A stretch of DNA of 64,000 nucleotides, from the NCBI RefSeq assembly GCF_010994755.1, contig NZ_WHSB02000009.1, positions 62,001 to 126,000 on the forward strand, read 5' to 3'. The notes under the pieces are model-generated. The model saw only the letters and a program-made list of their open reading frames with translations, was not told the origin of the DNA and searched no databases. The stretch's first letter is position 1. Every line of letters begins with the position of its first letter. The DNA is from Shinella lacus. Lineage in GTDB: Bacteria > Pseudomonadota > Alphaproteobacteria > Rhizobiales > Rhizobiaceae. The position numbers and the translations under genes were made by a program. Shown here in pieces: positions 54,456-61,983 of this stretch.

Positions 54456-55229
54456 TCAGCCGGCCCGTATGATGTCGATGCCGGCCGCGGCAAAGGCTGC
54501 GGCCTCCGTCTCGTCCGCATCCGCCTCGATGATGGCGCGCGCCACCCGCGACAGCGGCACGACCGAATAGGGGGCTGCGGTGGAAAGCTTGTCGTTCGTG
54601 ACGGAGATCATCACCGTTCTGCTGCGCGAGGCGAGGAAGCGCTTGAACTCGGCATCCTCGAACGAATGGCAGGTGACACCCGCCTCCCGCTCGATGCCGC
54701 AGACGCCCAGAACGAGGATGTCCGGCCGCAGCGCCTCGGCGTCACGCATCGCCTTGGCGCCGACGACACCGCCGACGCGCGGATCGACCAGGCCGCCGAG
54801 CTGGATGGTGGGGATGTCGCGTTCGAGGAGGGCGGCGGCGATGGCCGGCGCATTGGTGGCGACCGTCAGGGCGGCCCCGGCGGGCAGCGCACGCGCGAGG
54901 GCGAGATTGGTGCTGCCGGCGTCGAGGAAAACATTCGATCCCGCGGGAAGGAGCCCGGCGGCGGTGCGCGCCAGCGCGGCCTTGCTGTCGCCCGCAATCC
55001 CGATGCGCTCGCTCATCGAGGTCAGCGACTGGGAAATGCGCAGCGCCCCGCCATAGACGCGGCGGCAGAGGCCGGACGCGGCCATCTCGCGCAGGTCCCG
55101 CCGGATCGTATCTTCCGACACGCCGAGCTCCAGCGCCAGCTCCGCCGCGATCACCCGCCCCGAAAGGTCGAGCCGCGTGCGGATGAGGTCCTGCCGTTCC
55201 CCGAGGAGTAGTTCCTGTCCTGACATCAT
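54456..55229 (-). CDS. DeoR family transcriptional regulator
   Basis: 257 residues. N-terminal DeoR helix-turn-helix at about 10-60: GRVIAAELALELGVSEDTIR, RDLREMAASGLCRRVYGGAL. The C-terminal effector domain has the DeoR-C sugar-phosphate fold (FLDAGSTNLALARAL, GGLVDP, VGAKAM). It precedes and probably controls the MFS gene downstream. ATG at 55229 (a second ATG follows at once). A perfect 14-bp palindrome lies 8 bases upstream. Confidence 0.92.
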   Translation of the reverse strand: MMSGQELLLGERQDLIRTRLDLSGRVIAAELALELGVSEDTIRRDLREMAASGLCRRVYGGALRISQSLTSMSERIGIAGDSKAALARTAAGLLPAGSNVFLDAGSTNLALARALPAGAALTVATNAPAIAAALLERDIPTIQLGGLVDPRVGGVVGAKAMRDAEALRPDILVLGVCGIEREAGVTCHSFEDAEFKRFLASRSRTVMISVTNDKLSTAAPYSVVPLSRVARAIIEADADETEAAAFAAAGIDIIRAG

Positions 55230-55236
55230 CCGTCCA

Positions 55237-55250
55237 AATCATGCATGATT
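55237..55250. promoter_or_regulatory. Perfect palindrome, probable DeoR operator
   Basis: AATCATGCATGATT, 14 bp and fully symmetric, lies 8 bases upstream of the deoR-type gene start. The position would let bound repressor block initiation, as expected for autoregulation of this regulator and the MFS gene behind it. Confidence 0.55.
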
Positions 55251-55321
55251 GCGTGACAATGCGCACAACTCGGCAAGACATTCAAGAAAGAGGCGTTCAC
55301 GTTTGATGACCGGCACAAACA

Positions 55322-55349
55322 AAAACCCCGCCGTTTCCGGCGGGGTTTT
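55322..55349 (-). terminator. Terminator of the Bax-inhibitor-1 family gene
   Basis: AAAACCCCGCCG (55322-55333) / CGGCGGGGTTTT (55338-55349), a 12-bp perfect stem with a 4-base loop and T-tract, 24 bases after the stop codon of the gene on the minus strand. Confidence 0.88.
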
Positions 55350-55373
55350 GTCGATCAGCTTATCCAGCCTGCT

Positions 55374-56117
55374 TTATTCGCGGTTGCCCAGGAAGCGCAG
55401 CAGGAACAGGAAGAGGTTGATGAAGTCGAGGTAGAGTGTCAGCGCACCCATGATGGCCTTGCGGCCGGCCACGACGTCATCGTCAGCGTCAAAGTACATT
55501 TCCTTGATCTTCTGGGTATCCCAGGCCGTGAGGCCGGCGAAGACCAGCACGCCGATCGCGGAGATCGCGAAGTCGAGCGCGGACGACTGCAGGAACAGGT
55601 TGACGAGCGAGGCGATGATCAGGCCGAACAGGCCCATGATCAGGAACGAGCCCATCGCGGAAAGGTCCCGCTTCGTCGTGTAGCCGAACAGCGACAGTGC
55701 GCCGAAAGCGGCTGCGGAGACGAAGAAGGTCTGCGCGATGCTGGCGCCGGTGTAGATCAGGAAGATCGACGACAGCGACAGGCCCATCAGGCCGGCATAG
55801 ATCCAGAAGGTCGTCTGCGCGGCGCTGACGCTCATCGTGTGGATGCGGAAGCTCAGGAAGAACACCAGCGCGAGCGGCGCCAGCATCACGACCCACTTCA
55901 GCGGGCTCACATAGATCGCCTGGCCGAAGGCAGTCAGCTGGCCATCGGCGAAGGCTGCCTGCGAGGCGCCGAACGCCACGAGGCCGGTGATCGCGAGACC
56001 CAGCGCCATCAGGTTGTAGACCCGGAGCATATAGGTGCGCAGGCCCTGGTCGATGACGGCGCCGGCCTGGGCACCGGCATTCGCCGTTCGGGTCTGGTAG
56101 TTGCGGAGATCAGCCAT
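55374..56117 (-). CDS. Bax inhibitor-1/YccA family membrane protein
   Basis: 247 residues from the ATG at 56117 (MADLRNYQTRTAN). Seven hydrophobic segments; the opening YMLRVYNLMALGLAITGLVAF and the late LTAWDTQKIKEMYF, ending in LYLDFINLFLFLLRFLG, are hallmarks of the BI-1/YbhL group. The C-terminal Asp pair typical of the pH-sensing calcium-leak family members can be seen in DTQKI and YLDFIN. Physiological role in rhizobia unclear. Confidence 0.93.
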   Translation of the reverse strand: MADLRNYQTRTANAGAQAGAVIDQGLRTYMLRVYNLMALGLAITGLVAFGASQAAFADGQLTAFGQAIYVSPLKWVVMLAPLALVFFLSFRIHTMSVSAAQTTFWIYAGLMGLSLSSIFLIYTGASIAQTFFVSAAAFGALSLFGYTTKRDLSAMGSFLIMGLFGLIIASLVNLFLQSSALDFAISAIGVLVFAGLTAWDTQKIKEMYFDADDDVVAGRKAIMGALTLYLDFINLFLFLLRFLGNRE

Positions 56118-56271
56118 GTTGTCCTCTTGGTTCAAGCCCCATGTCCTATACGGTGTCGGTCTCACGGTTATTCGCTCCGATCGTTCGGGGCGCGCTTCCG
56201 GGGTCCAGGCAACCGCTGCGGGGCTCCAGCTTGCCTGTGGTAAATATGAGCATGAATTGTGTCTCGCACAA

Positions 56272-56300
56272 GACCCGCGACCCCAACGGGAGCGCGGGTC
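56272..56300 (-). terminator. Hairpin downstream of the ybbP-like gene
   Basis: GACCCGCG (56272-56279) / CGCGGGTC (56293-56300) with a 13-base loop, 10 bases beyond the stop codon. The T-tract is poor, so it may be an imperfect terminator. Confidence 0.45.
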
Positions 56301-56309
56301 CTGCCAGCG

Positions 56310-58862
56310 TCAAAGTTCGCGCAGGACCGGTGCCGCCTTCTGTCCCAGAATGCGCCAGGTGCCGGCAAGGCCGATGCCGACGGTCATCACCAGCGCGGTC
56401 ACCACCGTCATGACGGCGACATCCGGCAGGAAGCTCGACGGCAGCGTCATGATGCGGCTCACGACGAACCAGGCCGCCACCCCGCCTGCAAAGAGGGCGA
56501 AGACCGCGGTGGCAAGCCCCAGCATCAGATATTCGTAGCTGAAGGCGCGGATCAGCGTCGCGCGCGTGGCGCCCAGCGTCTTCAGCACCACGGCATCGTG
56601 CACGCGCGCCCGGTTGCCGGCCGCAAGCGCGCCGGCAAGCACGAGGATCGAGGCGATGAGCGCCACGGCCGCGGCCGCCCGGATCGCCGTCGCGAGCTGG
56701 CCGACCAGCTCGTTGACCACGTCGAGCGCATCCTTGACGCGCACGCTGGTGATGGTCGGGAAGGCGTTGGTGACCGCCTTCAGCGTTGCGGATTCCTGTT
56801 CGGCGGTGGCGCCCGGATCGATCATCGTCGCCAGCCACGCATGCGGCGCGCCGGCAAAGGTGTTCGGCGAGAAGACCATGACGAAGTTGATCGACAGCGA
56901 TTCCCACTCGACATTGCGGAAATTGGCGATGCGCGCCGTGATGTTGCGGCCGAGCACGTTGACGGTGATCTTGTCGCCGATCTTGAGGCCGAGTTCGCGG
57001 CCCTCCTCGGCTGCGAAGGAGACGAGCGGCTCGCCGGAATAATCCTCCGCCCACCATTGCCCCTCCGACAGCGTCGAATTTTCGGGCGTGCGCTTGGCAT
57101 AGGTGATGCCGCGGTCGCCGCGCAGCACCCATTGACCTTCCGGCGGCACCTTGACCTTCGCCACGTCGACGCCGTTCAGCTCCATGACGCGGCCGCGCAG
57201 CATCGGCACTTCGACGATCTTGCCATCCGGCATGTTCGCCTTGAGCACGTCGCGGAACCCGTCGAGCTCGGTGCCCTGGATGTCGACGAAGAAGAAGTTC
57301 GGCGCCCGCTCCGGCAGGTTGCCGGTGAGTTCGCGGCGCAGGTTGCCGTCGATCAGCGTCAGCGTGACGAGCAGCGCCAGGCCGAGGCCGAGCGATAGCA
57401 CGACGGAGGACGTGAGCGCCCCCGGTCGATGGATATTGCCGACCGCGAGCCGTAAGGCCGGCGAATTGACCCGCGGGCTGCGTTTCGCCAGGTCGGTGAT
57501 CAACATGGCGACGAGACGCAGTACGACGAAGGCGAAGGCGATCGCGCCGAGGAAGACGACCGCGATATAACGGTCGTAAGCCGTGAAGATCGCCAGCCCC
57601 GCGAGTGCCACGAGGAAAACGGCCGCGCCCAGCACATAGGGCCAGCTCGGCAGGCGGCCGGCCTCGAAACCCTGCTCGCGGAACAGCGCCGTCGCCGGCA
57701 CTTCGCGGGCGTGGCCGAGCGGCATGATCGCGAAGGCGAGCGCCGTCAGCAGGCCGAAGACGGCGGCGAGCAACAGCGCCGAAGGATAAAGCGTCGCCTC
57801 CGCCGGCACCGGCAGCACGCCTTCGAGGAACTGCATCGCCACCATCGGCATCAAGGCGCCTGCGACAAGGCCGATCAGGATGCCGACCAGGGCGATCAGC
57901 GCGATCTGCATGAGATAGACCAGCGCCACCAGCGAGGCTGGCGCGCCGAGGCACTTGAAGGTCGCGATGACCGAACGCTTGGAATCGAGATAGGCGCGCA
58001 CCGCATTCGCCACGCCGACGCCGCCGACGATCAGCGCCGTCAGGCCGACGAGCGTCAGGAACTGCGAGAAACGGGTGATGTTGGCGGTGAGCGATGGGGC
58101 CGCACTGTTCGAAGTACGGATCGACCAACCCGCCGTCGGGAAGGCCTTGTTGGCGTCCGTCCGGACCTTCGCGAGGGACAGATCGGCATCGGCAAGCCGC
58201 ACGCGATAGGCGTTTTCGACGAGGCTGCCGGTCTGCACCAGGCCGCTCGCCTGCAAGGCCTCTTCGGACAGCATCAGGCGCGGCGCGAAACCAAAACCTT
58301 CCGAGACGGCATCGGGCTCGCGCACCAGCGTCGCCGTCACCTTCAGCCGCGCCGTGCCGAGCAAAATCTCGTCGCCGACGGCGATGCCGAGCCGGTCGAG
58401 CAGCAGGGGCGCCACCACGGCGCCATAGGCCTCGCCCTCCTTGGCAAAGAGCGCGGAGGATGGCTGCTGCGGGCTGGTTTCCAGCGTGCCGTAGAGCGGA
58501 TAGGCGCCATCGACGCCCTTCGCCTCGACCAGCGTCTGGTCGGAGCCATCCGGCAGGCGCGCCATGGAGCGCAGTGCCGATGACAGCGAGACGTCGCCAA
58601 GCCCCTGAAAGTGTTTCAGCTCTTCCGGCGCGGCGAAGCGATTGTTGAATTCGAAGCGCACGTCGCCGGCAAGCAGGCTCTGCCCCTGCGAGGCGATCGC
58701 CTGGGTGATGGCGCTCGATACCGAATTGACGCCGGCGATCGCCGCCGTTCCGAGCGCGATGCAGGCGAGGAAGATGTAGAAACCCTTGAGACCGCCGCGC
58801 ATTTCACGCGTCGCCAGCCGCAGCGCCAGCGGGACCTGCCGGAGGACCTTGCCGATCCTCAT
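56310..58862 (-). CDS. ybbP: ABC transporter permease, YbbP/FtsX-like
   Basis: 850 residues. Ten or so membrane segments: one near the N-terminus (about 27-45), clusters at about 265-430 and a last set at about 725-835, separated by large periplasmic domains, as in YbbP with two FtsX modules. Works with the ATPase encoded upstream (4-base overlap). The ybbA-ybbP-tesA neighbourhood is conserved in proteobacteria; the transported or remodelled substrate is unknown, with lipid or lipoprotein handling suspected for the MacB/LolCDE-like superfamily. Confidence 0.9.
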   Translation of the reverse strand: MRIGKVLRQVPLALRLATREMRGGLKGFYIFLACIALGTAAIAGVNSVSSAITQAIASQGQSLLAGDVRFEFNNRFAAPEELKHFQGLGDVSLSSALRSMARLPDGSDQTLVEAKGVDGAYPLYGTLETSPQQPSSALFAKEGEAYGAVVAPLLLDRLGIAVGDEILLGTARLKVTATLVREPDAVSEGFGFAPRLMLSEEALQASGLVQTGSLVENAYRVRLADADLSLAKVRTDANKAFPTAGWSIRTSNSAAPSLTANITRFSQFLTLVGLTALIVGGVGVANAVRAYLDSKRSVIATFKCLGAPASLVALVYLMQIALIALVGILIGLVAGALMPMVAMQFLEGVLPVPAEATLYPSALLLAAVFGLLTALAFAIMPLGHAREVPATALFREQGFEAGRLPSWPYVLGAAVFLVALAGLAIFTAYDRYIAVVFLGAIAFAFVVLRLVAMLITDLAKRSPRVNSPALRLAVGNIHRPGALTSSVVLSLGLGLALLVTLTLIDGNLRRELTGNLPERAPNFFFVDIQGTELDGFRDVLKANMPDGKIVEVPMLRGRVMELNGVDVAKVKVPPEGQWVLRGDRGITYAKRTPENSTLSEGQWWAEDYSGEPLVSFAAEEGRELGLKIGDKITVNVLGRNITARIANFRNVEWESLSINFVMVFSPNTFAGAPHAWLATMIDPGATAEQESATLKAVTNAFPTITSVRVKDALDVVNELVGQLATAIRAAAAVALIASILVLAGALAAGNRARVHDAVVLKTLGATRATLIRAFSYEYLMLGLATAVFALFAGGVAAWFVVSRIMTLPSSFLPDVAVMTVVTALVMTVGIGLAGTWRILGQKAAPVLREL

Positions 58863-59575
58863 GCCGGCACCGCCGCGGCAACGGCTGCGCGGGCGGGTGC
58901 GGCGCCGGACACGATCTCGCCGGAGCGCATGGCGACCTGGCGGCCGCAGCGGGCGGCGAGCGACGGATCATGCGTCACCAGCAGCAGCGTCATGCCGCGC
59001 TCGGCCTGTTTGGAGAACAGCAGGTCGGCGATCTGCCGGCCGGTCTCGGTGTCGAGATTGCCGGTCGGCTCGTCGGCGATCAGCAGTTTTGGCGAGGGGG
59101 CGAGCGCACGGGCGATCGCCACGCGCTGCTGCTCGCCGCCGGAAAGCTGGCCGGGATAGTGCGACAGGCGCTCGCCGAGCCCCACCGCCGTCAATTCCTG
59201 CCGGGCAATCTCGAACGCATCGCGCACATTGGCGAGTTCCAGCGGCACCGCGACGTTTTCCAGCGCCGTCATGTTGGGAATGAGGTGGAAGGACTGGAAG
59301 ACGATGCCGATATTGCGGCCGCGGAAATCGGCCACCTGGTCCTCGTTCATCCGGTGCAGGGGGGCGCCATCGATATGGATCTCGCCGCCGTCCAGCCGTT
59401 CGAGACCGGCGAGCACCATCAGCAATGTCGACTTGCCGGAACCGGACGGGCCGACGATGCCGACCGATTCACCTGCATCGATGGCAAGGCCGATTCCCTT
59501 CAGCACATGGACGGAGGCGGCCGCCCGGCCGAGGGTGAGATCGGCATTTTTGAGATCGATGATGGTTTTGGCCAA
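58859..59575 (-). CDS. ybbA: ABC transporter ATP-binding protein, YbbA-like
   Basis: 238 residues from the TTG at 59575; another TTG at 59620 is in frame but would leave only 15 bases to the divergent tesA start, so the shorter form is preferred. Walker A GPSGSGKST, signature LSGGEQQRVAIARAL and Walker B LLIADEPTGNLD are intact; the sequence is of the LolD/MacB/YbbA class. Pairs with the YbbP-like permease (ATGA overlap). Confidence 0.93.
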   Translation of the reverse strand: MAKTIIDLKNADLTLGRAAASVHVLKGIGLAIDAGESVGIVGPSGSGKSTLLMVLAGLERLDGGEIHIDGAPLHRMNEDQVADFRGRNIGIVFQSFHLIPNMTALENVAVPLELANVRDAFEIARQELTAVGLGERLSHYPGQLSGGEQQRVAIARALAPSPKLLIADEPTGNLDTETGRQIADLLFSKQAERGMTLLLVTHDPSLAARCGRQVAMRSGEIVSGAAPARAAVAAAVPA

Positions 59576-59635
59576 GGAATTCTGCCCTATATGTTCTTCT
59601 AACAACTGGAATGCCAGCAATCTAGGAACACCAAT

Positions 59636-60280
59636 ATGGCGTTTAAAGCGACTCTCGGATTTTTCGCCGCGCTTGCGATCACAGCTTTGTTATCCGCGGG
59701 CGCCGCGCGGGCCGAGCCGGTCAAGCTCGTGGGTTTCGGCGACAGCCTGATGGCCGGCTACCAGCTCCCCGCCGCGGACGCCTTTCCGGTGAAGCTGCAG
59801 GCGGCGCTGCGCGAAAAGGGCTACGAGGTCGAGATCGCCAATGCCGGCGTCTCCGGCGACACCAGCTCGGGCGGGCTCGCCCGGCTCGACTGGTCGATCC
59901 CCGACGGCACCAGGGGCGTCATTCTCGAACTCGGCGCAAATGATGCGCTGCGCGGCATTGCGCCGGAAGAGACGGAAAAGAACCTCGACGCCATGCTGAC
60001 CCGCCTCAAGGAGCGCGGCATCGCGGTGCTGCTCGCCGGCATGATGGCGCCGCCGAACATGGGTCCCGAATATGGCGAGCGCTTCAACGGCATCTACCAG
60101 CGGCTGGCGCAAAAACATGGCGCGACGCTCTATCCGTTCTTCCTCGACGGGGTCGTGACCAAGGCGAACCTGCAATTGGAAGACGGCATGCATCCCAATA
60201 CCGAGGGCGTGGACGTCATGGTCCAGACGATGCTTCCGACAGCGGAGACTTTCCTTAAATCCATCACGGCAGGGGAGTAG
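59636..60280 (+). CDS. tesA: Arylesterase / acyl-CoA thioesterase I, SGNH hydrolase family
   Basis: 214 residues; signal peptide 1-26 ending AARA, so periplasmic. GDSL block VGFGDSLMAGY with nucleophile S37, oxyanion-hole Gly and Asn in GVSGDTS and LGANDALRG, and the catalytic D183/H186 in DGMHPN. Family hydrolyses short esters, lysophospholipids or acyl-CoA. Divergent from ybbAP as in many proteobacteria. Confidence 0.95.
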   Translation: MAFKATLGFFAALAITALLSAGAARAEPVKLVGFGDSLMAGYQLPAADAFPVKLQAALREKGYEVEIANAGVSGDTSSGGLARLDWSIPDGTRGVILELGANDALRGIAPEETEKNLDAMLTRLKERGIAVLLAGMMAPPNMGPEYGERFNGIYQRLAQKHGATLYPFFLDGVVTKANLQLEDGMHPNTEGVDVMVQTMLPTAETFLKSITAGE

Positions 60281-60361
60281 TTTTCGCGGGTGCGAAATAA
60301 GGGTTGCGCAAAAAACGGTTGCGTGATTCGCTGATGTCACATTCCAGTAGGGAGAAGTCGC

Positions 60362-60940
60362 ATGCCGAGACTTTTCGTAGCCCTCGAAGTGCCGCGCAAC
60401 GCGGCCATGAGCCTCTCGCTTCTGAGAGGCGGCCTTCCCGGAGCCCGCTGGATAGACGTCGAGAACTTCCACATAACCCTGCGTTTCATCGGCGATATCG
60501 ACGGCCGCACCGCCGATGAGGTGGTCGACAGGCTCGACCGCATCGAGCGCCCGGAATTCCAGCTTGCGCTTTCCGGCATCGGCTCCTTCGGCTCGAAGAA
60601 GCCCCATTCGGTCTTCGCCGGCGTCACACAGGCACCGGAAATGTACGCCCTCCAGGGGGAAATCGAGCGCATCTGCCAGCGCCTCGGCCTGCCTGCCGAT
60701 CCGCGCAAGTTCACGCCGCACGTCACGCTCGCGCGCCTGCGAAACTCCCGCCCCGAAGAGGTCGCCCACTACCTCACCGGCCGCGGCAACTTCCACACCA
60801 GCGCCTTCACCGTGAACCGCTTCGTGCTGATGTCCTCCAAGGAATCCGTCGGCGGCGGGCCTTACCTCACGGAAGAAATCTTCCCGCTGTACGAATCGGG
60901 CGGGAATTGGGATGGGGCGGAACTGCACGACCATCTGTGA
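60362..60940 (+). CDS. thpR: RNA 2',3'-cyclic phosphodiesterase (ThpR/LigT)
   Basis: 192 residues, 2H phosphoesterase. The two catalytic HxT motifs are H37-I-T39-L and H120-V-T122-L. The opening PRLFVALEVP is characteristic. It hydrolyses 2',3'-cyclic phosphate ends and can ligate 2'-5' RNA in vitro; in vivo role unclear. It is the last conserved gene before the AT-richer islet. RBS GGGAGA is 8 bases before the ATG. Confidence 0.93.
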   Translation: MPRLFVALEVPRNAAMSLSLLRGGLPGARWIDVENFHITLRFIGDIDGRTADEVVDRLDRIERPEFQLALSGIGSFGSKKPHSVFAGVTQAPEMYALQGEIERICQRLGLPADPRKFTPHVTLARLRNSRPEEVAHYLTGRGNFHTSAFTVNRFVLMSSKESVGGGPYLTEEIFPLYESGGNWDGAELHDHL

Positions 60941-60983
60941 TTGCCTAATCGCAAGTGAGCCGAGTTAAAACGCTCGGAACGTA

Positions 60984-60998
60984 TTCGGTGCCACCGAA
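60984..60998. terminator. Palindrome at the thpR / HEPN-gene junction
   Basis: TTCGGTG-C-CACCGAA is a perfect 15-bp palindrome 6 bases beyond the end of the convergent HEPN-like gene and 43 bases after thpR. It may fold as a short bidirectional terminator (an AT-rich TTAATTTT follows rightward) or mark the islet boundary. Confidence 0.4.
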
Positions 60999-61004
60999 GC
61001 CTGA

Positions 61005-61604
61005 TTAATTTTCCTCGGTGTTATTCCGATCGATCATGGACGACAAGTTATCGAGATATACAGGTAGATCGGAAACCACAAAGTAAAGGTGCCGGAGATC
61101 CCATTCACTGGGCTCGATTTCGATAGGAGAGCCATCCAATTCTGTGGAATATCGAAATGCGGTAGCTCTAGGATCAACTGGATCCAACTCGAAAACTATT
61201 TTTGAAAAATAAAACAATAGATAACCTTTCTCATCGTCCCCGCCACCCTCATCATTTACCGCTTCCTGTAAGGTTTTTAACAATACGCGAAGGTTATGCC
61301 CAGCGCGTGCGGGAACAACCCCTCCGGCGTACTTAATGTGCCACTTTAATGATACCTCTATTCCATGGCGAAGATTAAACATCGCTGGGAATATTAAATT
61401 ATTGGCGCGAGGGTACTCCCGAAGAACCTCCCGTAGAAGGAAAGAACTCGCGTCGAGATAGCCCTCCCATATTCGACATTCTCGCCATCCGCCACCGTGC
61501 CGAAATTCGACACTCGGAACATTGTTTTCCGCCGGAGCGATCAAACGAGTCTCGCCGCTTTCGAGAAATGCTTGGTAGAGTTCATTCTCATCATCGGTCG
61601 ACAT
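61005..61604 (-). CDS. HEPN-like helical protein of unknown function
   Basis: 199 residues, encoded in clearly AT-richer DNA with codon use unlike the neighbours (many NNA/NNT codons), which suggests acquisition. The middle carries FPAMFNLRHGIEVSLKWHI followed by GHNLRVLLKTL, and later DPRATAFRY. This order (R-H-x-I/L-E-x-x-L-K, then GH(D/N)L, then DP..FRY) is shared by a widespread uncharacterised family that resembles HEPN domains (helical proteins often acting as RNases or nucleotide-binding toxins). The canonical RNase motif Rx4-6H is not clear-cut, so activity is not claimed. ATG at 61604 overlaps the stop of a 66-codon ORF (TGATG). Confidence 0.65.
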   Translation of the reverse strand: MSTDDENELYQAFLESGETRLIAPAENNVPSVEFRHGGGWRECRIWEGYLDASSFLLREVLREYPRANNLIFPAMFNLRHGIEVSLKWHIKYAGGVVPARAGHNLRVLLKTLQEAVNDEGGGDDEKGYLLFYFSKIVFELDPVDPRATAFRYSTELDGSPIEIEPSEWDLRHLYFVVSDLPVYLDNLSSMIDRNNTEEN

Positions 61605-61804
61605 CAGCCTTCACGATGCTCCTTTGGCACAAAGGGTTTGGCATGTGCTGCCGGCGCTGCCGAAATTGCATGGCCAAATGGCCAATTTCGGACGAACCTA
61701 CAAAACCCACAAGCTGCCTCGTAACCGCCCGCGCGTATCGCGTTGATCCGATTCAACATTTCGCGTCTACCGCAAAAAATCCATCTACCCGTTGTGGTGA
61801 ACAA
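61604..61804 (-). CDS. Possible 66-residue ORF coupled to the HEPN-like gene
   Basis: An ATG-started frame of 66 codons (MFTTTGRWIFCGRREMLNRI at its start) whose TGA overlaps the ATG of the HEPN-like gene by one base. Such coupling is typical of real operon pairs, but the composition is nondescript, no ribosome-binding site is evident and I recognise no family. It contains two strong inverted repeats. It could be a leader ORF, a gene remnant or chance. Confidence 0.2.
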   Translation of the reverse strand: MFTTTGRWIFCGRREMLNRINAIRAGGYEAACGFCRFVRNWPFGHAISAAPAAHAKPFVPKEHREG

Positions 61805-61983
61805 ATCCTGAATCCGCCCGAGTCAGCGATTCGTCGCCGATTCGTTCCGCGACTGTTCCAATAAGCCGGCAAACGACCGGAAAAGCGCTCACTTTCGCCT
61901 TGCCCCTTGCCATTGCCGCCCCTGATGGGCATCTGTTGCCTGCCGGATGCGTCTGGCGAGCGTTGAAACAGCCGGGACGTGAC
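61605..61983. other. Intergenic region of the islet with nested inverted repeats
   Basis: 379 bases between the HEPN-like gene and the helicase gene. CCTTTG/CAAAGG (61622-61636) form a 6-bp hairpin just before the HEPN-like start, and CCGAAATTG (61661-61669) pairs with CAATTTCGG (61684-61692), enclosing GGCCA/TGGCC. These would structure the leader of the HEPN-like mRNA. Promoters of both divergent genes must be here. No tRNA, integrase or clear flanking direct repeat was found. Confidence 0.4.

Noticed and set aside
53232-55211. 659-codon plus-strand frame opposite the MFS and DeoR genes
   Set aside because: Runs across two clear genes on the other strand and has a charged, low-complexity composition; not a gene.
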